From Acanthosoma haemorrhoidale (Eukaryota > Arthropoda > Insecta > Hemiptera > Acanthosomatidae): a DNA stretch of 64,000 bases. How positions within the stretch are numbered: the first letter of the stretch is position 1; every line of letters starts with the position of its first letter. The notes below the pieces were generated by a model. The model saw only the letters and a list, made by a program, of their open reading frames with translations, ran no database searches and had not been told where the DNA came from. Where the stretch lies: assembly GCA_930367205.1 (NCBI GenBank), contig CAKNEZ010000026.1, forward strand, positions 124,001 to 188,000, written 5' to 3'. The position numbers and the translations under genes are program-made. Of the stretch, positions 30,052-38,469 are shown piece by piece.

Positions 30052-30218
30052 GTTGATGATAGAACAAAATATCCAAGTGATTGAAGAAAACGTCGATTAC
30101 TCTCACTCAACGGTGTACTCTCTTCTACGGTCTTCACCGGAATGAGGGTTGTCTCCTTCGCTGTACCTTTATATACCTTTCGAAAGTCCAAACCCATGGC
30201 TCCTATTGCTCTTCTAAC
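30052..30218 (-). promoter_or_regulatory. Capsid-gene promoter region with TATA box
   Basis: The minus strand has TATATAAAGG at 30175-30166, about 115 bases before the capsid ATG. It sits between the protease stop and the capsid start, so each gene seems to have its own transcription start. Confidence 0.55.
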
Positions 30219-30719
30219 TTAGGATGTTATGAAATCCAGTAAATATAGGAGGCAGAGTTGACCGCAATTATTCGTGCCAATCTTTTGATATTGTATCTTG
30301 TTTGTAGAGATTCGACAATTTTTCATATAACGTATAAATTCGGATGGAGGGTCAGCTCCACTGCTATCGAAGAGGTGAGCCGATTGCCCAATTTTCTTAT
30401 AGGACACCCAATGTGTACCTTTTCCACTGCTCTTATCCAAATTGAAAATCGCACGTTCGTTTTTCCAAGCCTTAGTGGGAAATTCGTCACACATAAAAAC
30501 TCCTCTAAATGTTTTGACTTGAAACACTTTTGCCAATAGTTGTAAATCTAAAGTGCTCAATCTAGTTCTTGGCATGATTCGTTGAAATTGTTTGGCTTCC
30601 TCACTCAATTTACTCGGACAGCCTCCTCCTCCGATTCGTTGTGGTGTGATGATAATGCCCAGTTTCTTTTTGCTTTTCTTGTTGTTGTTGTTGTTGACTG
30701 GTGAACGTTTCAGTTTCAT
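30219..30719 (-). CDS. Polinton adenovirus-type (Ulp1-like) cysteine protease
   Basis: 166 codons, complete. A basic, asparagine-rich N-terminus (residues 8-19) precedes the protease fold. Visible catalytic residues are His103 in GTHWVSY, Asp118 in LFDSSG, the oxyanion Gln145 in QYQKIG and Cys152 in TNNCGQLCL, in the order seen in adenovirus protease and Polinton PRO proteins. By family knowledge it cleaves capsid precursors. The length is close to that of other Polinton proteases. The ATG lies 33 bases past the end of the integrase chromodomain frame and 31 bases after a TATA-like box. Nothing looks broken. Confidence 0.85.
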   Translation of the reverse strand: MKLKRSPVNNNNNKKSKKKLGIIITPQRIGGGGCPSKLSEEAKQFQRIMPRTRLSTLDLQLLAKVFQVKTFRGVFMCDEFPTKAWKNERAIFNLDKSSGKGTHWVSYKKIGQSAHLFDSSGADPPSEFIRYMKNCRISTNKIQYQKIGTNNCGQLCLLYLLDFITS

Positions 30720-30750
30720 GACGGAATGATTACATTTGACGATGACACGT

Positions 30751-30758
30751 CTTATATA
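30751..30758 (-). promoter_or_regulatory. TATA-like box of the protease gene
   Basis: The minus strand reads TATATAAG about 31 bases before the protease ATG. It overlaps the TAA that ends the integrase chromodomain frame (30752-30754), so coding and promoter sequence share bases. Confidence 0.5.
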
Positions 30759-31690
30759 TCGATGTTGTCAGTATTTTCCCAGCTGTTGTGTGAATTATCA
30801 AAACCTAACCACTTGACAAGAACTTTATCACCTTTCTTTTTTATGATTTTCTCAACAAGATAGCAGTTGGGGTATTTGACTAGTTGTAGCTATTCTTGAT
30901 AGAAACCTCCAGCGATAGTTTCACCTCGATCATCCTTCAAATGATATGTTACGGGTACAGTCTTTTTGACTCGAACAATAGTGAAAATTTCCGTTGTCCA
31001 AGACGGTTGATAGCCTTTAGCAAACTGAGCTTTGAATTTTGATATTCTGACTCGGTCTCCGACTTTATATTTGGGTAAATTTCCAATGAGTTTGTGATCT
31101 TTTGAGCCGTACACTTGATTTAATAGCTGCTTTTCAATTTTTTTCCCTTTCACTGAGTTCGGTGCCATTTTGATCGTACTATGTTTTCTTTTGTTGTATT
31201 CATTGAGAAGGGGATTTAAAATGTGAAGCCATTTATAGTCACCTTGCATACTAAACTTTTTCCACATCTCAGATTTTAATGTTCGATTGAATCTTTCCAC
31301 TATGGAAGCTTTCATATTGCTATATGTAGAGTAATGATTGATCTCATTATTGTCTTTCATCAATTTTTTTAACTCCTTATTGTAGAACTCTTTGCCGTTG
31401 TCTGTCTGAATATTTCGAGGTTTCCTCTTTGTCAAGATTTTTCCAAATGCCAGCTTGACTTCAAGCGCTGTTTTATTTTTGACTGGTACCACCCAAACGT
31501 ATTTAGAGAACCAGTCGATAACTGTGAGTACGTATTTGTAGCCATTATTCAATCGCGAGTACGGAATCATTTCTACTAAATCTGCCTGCCATAAATCATC
31601 AATCCCCTTGAGTAGAACGGATCTGCGTTTGAATGTCCTTCTGACTGGTTTGTGCAACTCTCGTACAATCTGCTCTTTGAGAGCCGTCAT
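30752..31690 (-). pseudogene. Polinton integrase (DDE) with chromodomain, split by one in-frame stop
   Basis: The main frame (31690 to the TAG at 30892-30890) codes for 266 residues of a retroviral-type integrase: Asp37 in WQADLVEM, Asp97 in IQTDNGKEF and Glu132 in SIVERFNRTLK form the DDE triad, followed by an SH3-like segment YKVGDRVRISK. After the TAG the same frame stays open for 45 more codons to the TAA at 30752. That part has a chromodomain signature: YLVEKIIKKKGDK, then VLVKWLGF and NSWEN. Family members have this chromodomain fused to the integrase, so the TAG most likely interrupts one gene, though readthrough cannot be excluded. The catalytic core is intact. The element inserts DNA ends by integrase chemistry; loss of the chromodomain would affect targeting (inference). 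Confidence 0.8.
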
Positions 31691-31762
31691 AATAATATGA
31701 TATGTTTCTTGTTGTCTAGTCGACGTCTCAGGACGAAATGATGGTGTTTGGAACGATTCCGT

Positions 31763-31771
31763 CTTTAAATA
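31763..31771 (-). promoter_or_regulatory. TATA-like box of the integrase gene
   Basis: The minus strand reads TATTTAAAG about 73 bases before the integrase ATG at 31690, in the 106-base gap between it and the upstream gene. Confidence 0.45.
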
Positions 31772-31796
31772 TTGGATGTGGAAGTGATTTTCAATT

Positions 31797-32705
31797 TTAA
31801 GCTATAATACCTCCTACTCTGAGTCGTTTCTCTATACGACGAATCTCAAGACGTTTTTGAGCACCGTCAGGCGAATCAATCAACTCTCTCATCCTGTTCA
31901 CTAAGAAATTAGGATCATGAACAACTTCACCCCCTTTTTTCGGTTGAAATAGTTTCGAAATAACTTTATTATATTTCCTATTGAATTTATTACGATGTAT
32001 TGCAGAAGTGGGGCTATAATTCTTCCGATGAGCATTTGTCTCATTCAATATCCTCTGGTATATATCATAGTCATTCTTTTTAGCTAGTTCGAGATTTGGA
32101 TCGCTCATAAATAACAACTCATAAAGACCACATGTACTATTATATGCATTGTCTCCAACGTAAATAACATCTTTCTTAATCGAAACCACTGTATCTCCAA
32201 CGGTGAATCTCTCACCATCATAGACTACGCCATAGGTGGTGTCAAGATCTTTTATATCGTTGCTAATAAGTTTTTTAACGTATTTATATGCGATTGTACC
32301 AACTTCTTTTAACTTGTATCTAACTGTTTCGCCCCCTTCTGGAGTTTGTGCCTCCTCTCTCACCATCTGCAAAGAAGATTTTGGCTCTATGACCTCTTTA
32401 TTTTCATATTTTGGTGTTGTAGCAATCGGGGGGATATCCTCCGCTTGAGGACTATATTCATATAATTCATCTCCCGTAACCCCCGCTTGAGGACTATATT
32501 CATATAATTCATCGCCCGATAATTCATCTCCCGTAACCCCCGCTTGAGGACTATATTCATATAATTCATCGCCCGATAATTCATCTCCCGTAACCCCCAC
32601 TTGAGGACTATGTTCATACAATCTCTCTTCCGCAGGTCCGGCTCCATCGTTCTTTGACACAAATAATTTCATTCGAGGCGTTTCTAGGGAATTAGTCGCC
32701 GACAT
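31797..32705 (-). CDS. Polinton accessory protein (DUF8207-like) with 19-residue tandem repeats
   Basis: 302 codons. The N-terminal third (residues about 28-92) is built of repeats around DELYEYSPQAGVTGDELSG. The C-terminal part has TTYGVVYDGERFTVGDT, then YNSTCGLYELLFM and ILNETNAHRKNY. This pattern of a short beta-rich domain followed by an 'LxxTNAHR' helix is found in a widespread uncharacterised protein of insect Polintons (DUF8207, from memory). Its role is unknown; a virion or DNA-packaging role is only a guess from position. The C-terminus is strongly basic. It has no TATA-like box of its own and starts 20 bases after the stop of the 88-codon frame. The two may therefore be one gene broken by a frameshift, or a pair on one transcript. 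Confidence 0.6.
   Translation of the reverse strand: MSATNSLETPRMKLFVSKNDGAGPAEERLYEHSPQVGVTGDELSGDELYEYSPQAGVTGDELSGDELYEYSPQAGVTGDELYEYSPQAEDIPPIATTPKYENKEVIEPKSSLQMVREEAQTPEGGETVRYKLKEVGTIAYKYVKKLISNDIKDLDTTYGVVYDGERFTVGDTVVSIKKDVIYVGDNAYNSTCGLYELLFMSDPNLELAKKNDYDIYQRILNETNAHRKNYSPTSAIHRNKFNRKYNKVISKLFQPKKGGEVVHDPNFLVNRMRELIDSPDGAQKRLEIRRIEKRLRVGGIIA
32442..32630 (-). repeat. Intragenic tandem repeat, 57-bp unit (one 42-bp unit)
   Basis: On the plus strand the segment CTTGAGGACTATATTCATA starts at about 32444, 32486, 32543 and 32600, that is, spacings of 42, 57 and 57 bases. All are multiples of three, so the reading frame of the accessory protein is kept. The short unit lacks the 15 bases coding for the extra GDELS. 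The copies are almost identical, so the expansion is recent. Confidence 0.9.
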
Positions 32706-32724
32706 GACTCCCTTAGCCGGAATA

Positions 32725-32991
32725 TCAAAATAAGTTGGGAGGGCGATATTGCATGATTTTTTTCTCCTTCTTCACACGCTGAGATGAAAAATTGTCTTGA
32801 TCCTGATCCGTAGTTAAGGCTGTTTGAAAGTTTAAGCTATTCAGGGTCCTGATAATAGGTTTATATTTTTCTTTCAAGTACTCATCAATCTCTTCTCTAT
32901 TTCTCTTCAACAAGTTGCACTTTTGTTGAATCGCTTCCCTCGCTCGGATAATTTCACGAGTGACCGCCTCAGAAGATGTTGACTGCTCCAT
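32725..32991 (-). CDS. Small coiled-coil Polinton protein or N-terminal part of the next frame
   Basis: 88 codons, highly charged and helical in its first 50 residues (EAIQQKCNLLKRNREEIDEY, then LKEKYKPIIRTLNSL). In insect Polintons a similar helical segment forms the N-terminus of the DUF8207-type protein, as I recall. It lies just before that gene here but in another frame, so this may be the front half of a gene split by a frameshift near 32725-32705. It has its own TATA-like sequence about 40 bases upstream, inside the end of the ATPase gene. Confidence 0.5.
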   Translation of the reverse strand: MEQSTSSEAVTREIIRAREAIQQKCNLLKRNREEIDEYLKEKYKPIIRTLNSLNFQTALTTDQDQDNFSSQRVKKEKKIMQYRPPNLF

Positions 32992-33023
32992 GTCTACTAT
33001 TAGACTGAGCCTGAGGTGACCAT

Positions 33024-33716
33024 TTAAGGTATTATATATGTATCGAATCCTTTTCGATATCTCCCGTTTTTTATCTCTCTCTCTTTGTCCAATACGATAA
33101 ATGCATATTTATCATCTTTCCAACACCAATGACATATATTTCTGAAAGTTTTCAAATCCATATCCGAGTTGATGTGATCATCATAGATCCTTCTCATATT
33201 TAGTTCATCTTGTCGGAAGAGAATGAGGAGATTTGCATTTTCTCTGATTAAATGTTTTGGAACTCTCGTATAACTTTGACTCAAATAGAAAATGTCCACG
33301 CCATTATGTCTTCCCATACAAAAATATGCTCGTACGTTGTCTTGTTTATCGCAAGCTATGTCATCGAAAATAAATATCGAATCAGGTCGAGCTTCCTTTG
33401 GAGGTGGTACATTTGCGTTATTGCCATATTGAAAAAATCCAATGTTCTCTAAAGGCTCAAGTACTCGCCCCAATTGCCTATACTTTGGCTGATGCAATGA
33501 TTTAGCGAATAAATATATATTCTCGAACCTTAAACCTTTAAGATCGTAAATCAAACTCAACATGAGATTCGTTTTCCCGCAATTAGATGGTCCGCATACG
33601 AGACATCTGATAGAATCGGGCAATAGAGAACCGTGCCTCGATGGTTTTTCCTCTGGGGAGCCGCAATTGTCGAGACTGACAATGCGTAAAGTGTCGTGTT
33701 GCTTCACCAGACGCAT
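33024..33716 (-). CDS. Polinton FtsK/HerA-like genome-packaging ATPase
   Basis: 230 codons from the chosen start. Walker A GPSNCGKTNL is at residues 42-51 and Walker B SIFIFDDI at about 113-120. The N-terminus RLVKQHDTLRIV and the segment RHGSLLPDSIRC before Walker A match Polinton ATPases, which pump the element's DNA into capsids. A longer frame opens at 33743 (9 extra residues). I prefer the ATG at 33716 because the TATA-like box at 33752-33760 is only 8 bases from the upstream ATG but about 36 from this one, and because family members start near here. It is the first gene of the minus-strand set. No damage is seen. Confidence 0.85.
   Translation of the reverse strand: MRLVKQHDTLRIVSLDNCGSPEEKPSRHGSLLPDSIRCLVCGPSNCGKTNLMLSLIYDLKGLRFENIYLFAKSLHQPKYRQLGRVLEPLENIGFFQYGNNANVPPPKEARPDSIFIFDDIACDKQDNVRAYFCMGRHNGVDIFYLSQSYTRVPKHLIRENANLLILFRQDELNMRRIYDDHINSDMDLKTFRNICHWCWKDDKYAFIVLDKEREIKNGRYRKGFDTYIIP
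33031..33038 (-). promoter_or_regulatory. TATA-like box of the 88-codon gene
   Basis: The minus strand reads TATATAAT about 40 bases before the ATG at 32991. It lies inside the last codons of the ATPase gene. Confidence 0.4.
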
Positions 33717-33751
33717 GTTGAATACTGACCAGAATAGCTTCATCGCTTCCT

Positions 33752-33760
33752 CTTTATATA
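33752..33760 (-). promoter_or_regulatory. TATA-like box of the packaging ATPase gene
   Basis: The minus strand reads TATATAAAG, 36 bases before the preferred ATPase start at 33716. This spacing decides between two possible start codons. Confidence 0.55.
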
Positions 33761-33889
33761 CTTACTTATAGACCAATTTTACCTCTGATGAATGAAAGGG
33801 AAAAAATAAAATTTTTTTTAATATTAGTATAATTTTTTTTTCTGTGTAAGCACCTGTGGTTATATATAGGTAAGGTTATGATATAAGGC

Positions 33890-34000
33890 GCTATCTGGTG
33901 AGCAGATTGGGAATTAAAGGGTCAAAATGACGGATGAAAGTTATGGTTATAAAGATGTAAGGTTGTATGCAGAGCTATCTGGTGAGCAGATTGGGAATTA
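33890..34000. repeat. Direct repeat, 27 bp, two copies
   Basis: GCTATCTGGTGAGCAGATTG plus GGAATTA occurs at 33890-33916 and again at 33974-34000, an exact match 84 bases apart. It lies in the non-coding region upstream of the Polinton ATPase. It could be part of the element's end or a divergent promoter region. A plus-strand TATAAATAG sits near 34110. Confidence 0.85.
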
Positions 34001-34190
34001 GAAGACAAAATGGTGGATAAAAGGGGGTGAGGAGAGGGTTTGTTATTGTTTACAAATAATATTTTTGTTTACATTTAGTTTCCGATATGGTTATAAACTA
34101 GTAAGGATATAAATAGAGCGGCCATATTGTTTGTTATTATTATGAGGTTATATATGAAGAAGGTTATAAAGGTGGCGCACTCCCAGAGGA

Positions 34191-34275
34191 GGGGGTAGAG
34201 GGGCGTGGCCTAGTAGGGGAGGGGGGTAAGGGGGGCGTGTCCTAGGGGTAGGGTGGGGGTAAAGGGGCGGGGCCA
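34191..34275 (+). repeat. G-rich degenerate tandem repeat with GC-box-like cores
   Basis: Three units of about 32 bases start GGGGGTAGAGG, GGGGGTAAGG and GGGGGTAAAGG at 34191, about 34222 and 34255. Each holds a core like GGGGCGTGGCC or GGGGCGGGGCC, resembling GC boxes. Several runs of four or more G make quadruplex formation possible. Just after it comes CTCTGATTGGTCC, an inverted CCAAT-like site. Together this looks like promoter sequence, but no plus-strand Polinton gene follows. Confidence 0.7.
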
Positions 34276-34330
34276 AATGGAGCTCTCTGATTGGTCCATA
34301 TCGGTGTGCCAGAACGCCCAATTATCATCT

Positions 34331-35729
34331 ACTGATTGGGAAGTCATTCACGGTATAATCAGACCATAAACCATTGGAAAATATGATTATGAAAGCCAGA
34401 CCAGACGAGGAGCTAGGAACCTAACTTATTATTTGTCGCAATATTATTTTAATATAAAATATGCTCCAGGTAAATACAATCTAGAAGCAGACTGTTTGAG
34501 CAGGAACCCAGTACTGGCACCAGAAGATAACAAAAAAGAACAATTGAAAATTGTTAATCTAATAAAATTATCAGGTATCATTTAAGACCAGTCAGAAAAT
34601 CAAGAACTACAAAATAAAACAGGCTTAACAAAAAAAAACAACGTCTACTACAAAAAAATAAAAGATAAAGAAAATATTTTACTATCTGAGGAATTTAGTA
34701 TAAAATTCATGCAAAATGTACATAAAGACATGTGTCACATTGGCATAAAACAAATGCAAAACAAAATAGGTCCCTTGTATACAGCAAAAAACCTAACGAA
34801 AAATATCAAAAATATCTGAAGCAATTGTGAGGTATTTATTAAAAACAAATCTAGAGGACAAACGAAATTCGGCCTCATGTCCCATTTAGGTCCAGCAACA
34901 AAGCCTTTCGAAATAATGTCGATAGATACGATAGGAGGCTTTGGAGGCTCAAGATCGACGAAGAAATACTAACACCTGTTGGTTGACCACTACACAAGGT
35001 ATGCTTTCATACATACTTCAAAAAAACAAAATGCAACGGACTTTACAAAACTAGTAAATAAAGTGATAGAAACAAGTGAAATTGGTACAATCCTTAGTGA
35101 CCAATATCCAGGTATATACTCTAAAGAATTTATAAATTGTTTAAAGGAAAAAAAATCCCTATAATTTTTACAGCAGTAAACTCACCATTTTCGAATGGTC
35201 TAAATGAACGGCTAAACCAAACCATAGTGAACAAAATAAGATGTAAAATAAACGAACGAACACAAAAAAACAGCATGGACAACAATAGCTGTGTCACTAT
35301 AGCTGTGTGTGCATAGATAAATACAACAACACAGAACATTCCGTTACCGGTTTCACCCCCAGCTACTTGCTTTATGGTACAGACTTTAAAATCGTTCCAA
35401 ATGCATTGAAACGAGACATAGCAAACAGAGATTGGATTAAGGATAAAGAAAAAGCGCTTCACAATACAATACAATCACACACATACAACAAACAACTATT
35501 CGACAAGCACCGAAAGGATCACGAGTTTAACGAAAACGATATGGTATACATAGAGAATGAAAACAAATTAAACAGGAAAAAACTAGACGAACTCAGAATT
35601 GGACCATATAAAATAATAGAAAAAATCTCAAACTCGATATACAGGATCGACACAGGACATAGAAAAACCGAATCAAATCTATTCCACGTTTCAAAACTTA
35701 TCCCTAGTTTTCAGGACAATCCAGAGTAA
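34331..35729 (+). pseudogene. Decayed Ty3/gypsy pol (RNase H end and integrase)
   Basis: Frames along this stretch, joined only with several shifts and stops, show: the RNase H end (SDHKPLE near 34355, then FNIKYAPGKYNLEADCLSRN); an integrase zinc-binding segment (VHKDMCHIG near 34722) whose second half has a TGA; the first catalytic Asp in MSIDTIGG; the second in ILSDQYPG; and Glu in NGLNERLNQ. The last open piece (35307-35729) codes for the integrase C-terminus with the GPY/F-type module IGPYKIIEKISNSIYRID and ends with FHVSKLIPS. No gag, protease or LTR is visible. It is an old relic that ends 15 bases before a candidate host exon. Confidence 0.8.
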
Positions 35730-35743
35730 AAGATGTCCTGCAG

Positions 35744-35832
35744 CAAGAGAGAGATGACCTAGAAAAAAATATGACCTTGCGTCGAGAAAGGAAAAAGGAA
35801 AGTTTGACAAAAAAATTATTAGAACATGAAAG
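35744..35832 (+). CDS. Candidate host gene exon 1 (coiled-coil region)
   Basis: Follows an acceptor-like TGTCCTGCAG and ends at a strong donor AAAG|GTAAGAT (GT at 35833). The frame reads QERDDLEKNMTLRRERKKES and continues LTKKLLEHER, a charged helix. It ends two bases into a codon, and exon 2 supplies the third. The left edge is uncertain: an alternative acceptor TAGTTTTCAG ends at 35713 and would add about 10 codons, overlapping the gypsy relic. The product is not recognised. Confidence 0.5.
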
Positions 35833-36933
35833 GTAAGATATCTTATGCATATAATCATAATTTATTTATATTTATTTGTTAAGTTGGCTGAGTTAAGTTG
35901 TAATTATTTATTAAATAATTCTGCATTGATACAATGGGATGCACCTATTCAATTACAATATTGAGTTTAAGGGTAGAAAAATCTGTATCATGAGTTAGAA
36001 AACTTTAAAAAGAACTTACCTAGATAAAGATTTTTTTCAAAATTTCTATTCATTTTTTGCAAATAATATTGTTATCCCAAAAAGCAGTTAAATCAGTTTT
36101 TATTAAAAAAAAATTTTTTAGTCCATTTTGTATTCACAGATATTTTGTTGAATTTCTTACGAACGGTTCTTCTTAAACATAACTCCATAAATACTGAGTG
36201 GTGACAATATTTACCGAGTGACTGTATTTTATTAATGCCAGTTATATTTTAATCGTATATAAATTAATTGATTGTAATTTTTCTCCTTTGAACATTGAAT
36301 GTATGAGCAAAAAAGAAACAGTTTGATTTGTTTTAGTTAATAATATAATTTATGATAATCCACATAACAAGCCATTATTATTCTTTAACAAGCTTACTAT
36401 AATATTCATTATTTAAGTTTTACGTTATTGTTTTTTTGTTTTTTTTTATGTGTTCAATTTTTTTTCTTAAAACTTACTGTCATTTATATTCTCACTCAAA
36501 AATATTAAATATATTACATACACATGATATATAATACATGGATTATATAGTTGTAATAAAGGTATTTAAAAAAAAAAACACACAAACAAAAAAAACTACA
36601 TTATGGTTGCTACTGTTATTAAAGTAATAACAACAAAATTATCAAAAAATAGTCTCTCAACAATTAATCCTGTTTTTTTACTTTAACTAAACAATTTATT
36701 TTAGTTTAAGTTATTGCTTCTTTATTTATGATATTTTAGATCCACCATTTAGTTTGACAAATGTATTAGTTATCTACATGTTTGTATGCAATTGAATTAT
36801 CATTCAACATCATTGAAATAGAAATTAGCACTTTTTTATCCATTGATATTTGTAAATCTGTTTAAACCTTTTCATAAATTTTAATTATTTTTATAATTCA
36901 TTGTATGTGAAATATTAAAATTTAATATTTTAG
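35833..36933 (+). other. Candidate intron, AT-rich, no gene seen
   Basis: A strong 5' GTAAGA and a 3' TTTAATATTTTAG bound 1.1 kb of very AT-rich sequence with poly-T and poly-A runs. I see no transposon or coding frame in it. Confidence 0.5.
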
Positions 36934-37165
36934 GGCTGCAACTGCAGCTTTAGTAGAAAAGCAGAGCAGAGAAATGTTGGAACTGATAAATGAAAAAAGG
37001 TCAGAGTACATGATGGCTGAAGGTATTTACTTAGAGCCCCCCGGTCAAGAAGAGGTGACACCATATCAAAGTGAAGCACCAAGCCCAGCACCTCCACTCC
37101 TGGCTAAATATCATATATATTCTCACCCTGATGAATTTGCTCATGTAGATGAAATTGCTATATCA
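36934..37165 (+). CDS. Candidate host gene exon 2
   Basis: The first G completes the codon left open by exon 1 (giving Arg). 77 codons follow: the helix continues (AATAALVEKQSREMLELINE) and then a proline-rich stretch (LEPPGQEEVTPYQSEAPSPA) leads to YHIYSHPDEFAHVDEIAIS. A GTACGT donor follows at 37166, leaving the frame in phase 0. Composition is clearly more GC-rich than the flanks, and the codons look selected. I do not recognise the protein. The matched phase on both sides and the switch from coding-like to intron-like composition support a genuine exon. Confidence 0.6.
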
Positions 37166-38329
37166 GTACGTATACCATATAAATATGCATAATTATTAAA
37201 CAATATTTTACTGAACTTGTATTTAAAAAGTCAACATACGTTAATTTATTTAAAACTCATTATCTATAACAACATTTAAATTTTTCTGGTTACAAAACCT
37301 ATCAGGGAATTTTATGTTTTCTCTGATGACTGCATCTGCATGAAACAGCTAACCTCACTTGAAAAACATATTCTCTGATTGATTCTCCTAATAATTTAAG
37401 GTAAAGTATATCTGAATGGAATAATTGAAAAACAGAGGATTAATATGGCTCTTTAAAATGTTGACTGAATCATTGTAGCCTTTGTCAGTATAAGATGTAG
37501 GGCCTAACAGTGTTTTTAAAAGTGTATATACTTTTTGTTAAATAACCATAGCAAACATGGCTAACTTTCTAGCACCAGGCATATTGCTTGTTCAAAAATG
37601 TTGTAGACAATCCACAATATTTTTGTATGTTTCAAAATATTCTACTGAAGAATCGTCTTTTTGAAAATTGCAGAATGCCAATAATTAGTGTTTCATTCCT
37701 TAAATTGAAGTTGTAACTAAATCATTAAGGGAATCCACTAAATTTTGTATATTAGTATACATTAAATAATTAATATTAATTTAGTGTAACAAAAATAATA
37801 GTACAATAAATCCTGAATTTCAATTTATATCTGCTTTTTCTTATTCACATAATTTATCTGCTATCAGATCTTGCTGGTCCCCCAATTCGTTATAAATAAG
37901 AACACTAAACTCATTATTAAACAACTTACCATACATGAACAATCCTTAACCTTTCATGGAGTTATCCCTCATGTCCTAGTTCATTTACCTATGTAGAAAT
38001 TCCTTCCTTGGTATATCACTAAACTATGAAAAGAAATGGAATAAAAACTTTTTTTTCCTGGTACATTGTCCACTAATTGTACAAGTTAATCTGTTTCTTG
38101 TGATTAGCTTGTAGTAATGTTGCGTGGTATACTTGTATGATGAATCAAAATGAACTAATAGCACAATAATAAATAAATAAAAGTGAATAACATTCGATAA
38201 AAATTGTAATGAAGCCCAGCGAAATGCGACAGTCAAGAGACTGATGAGGGATTCCAGTTTTAAATATAGGAAATAATTCATCATCTCCAGATTCTCACTA
38301 CAAATATGTAGTCAAAATAGGGGGGGGGA
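37166..38329. other. AT-rich intronic sequence, no gene recognised
   Basis: Non-coding by appearance, with an 86-codon minus-strand frame at 38024-38284 that resembles nothing. A run of ten G at about 38320-38329 marks the left limit of the gypsy element. No 3' LTR of that element is found here. Confidence 0.5.
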
Positions 38330-38469
38330 GAAGTGTCCGTGCTTGATATAACAGAAGATGACAAGAATGTTGACGTGGGGTGGATCTTTGTCTAGGAGCA
38401 TTAGGTGGGGTTACCTCTGAGACTGGAGAACCAGGGGTTGATGGAGTGGCGGCAGGCTGGATTGAAGGG

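Larger units (their letters stand above)
29443..34330 (-). mobile_element. Maverick/Polinton DNA transposon, partial
   Basis: Six coding frames in a row on the minus strand match the standard gene kit of Mavericks/Polintons: FtsK/HerA-like packaging ATPase, two accessory frames, retroviral-type integrase with chromodomain, adenovirus-type cysteine protease and double-jelly-roll capsid protein. These elements usually also code for a protein-primed DNA polymerase B and a minor capsid protein and have long terminal inverted repeats. None of these is visible. The left end is cut by the LINE and satellite, and the right end is replaced by a gypsy relic. The gene content is clear; the outer limits are inferred. 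Confidence 0.85.

Noticed and set aside
29443..34330. A free-living or integrated virus instead of a transposon
   Set aside because: The gene set is shared with virus-like elements, but integrase plus adenovirus-type protease plus packaging ATPase plus double-jelly-roll capsid is the standard Maverick/Polinton kit, and the copy is broken.
38024..38284. 86-codon minus-strand frame
   Set aside because: Hydrophobic, AT-rich random-looking composition, no motif, lies in a candidate intron.
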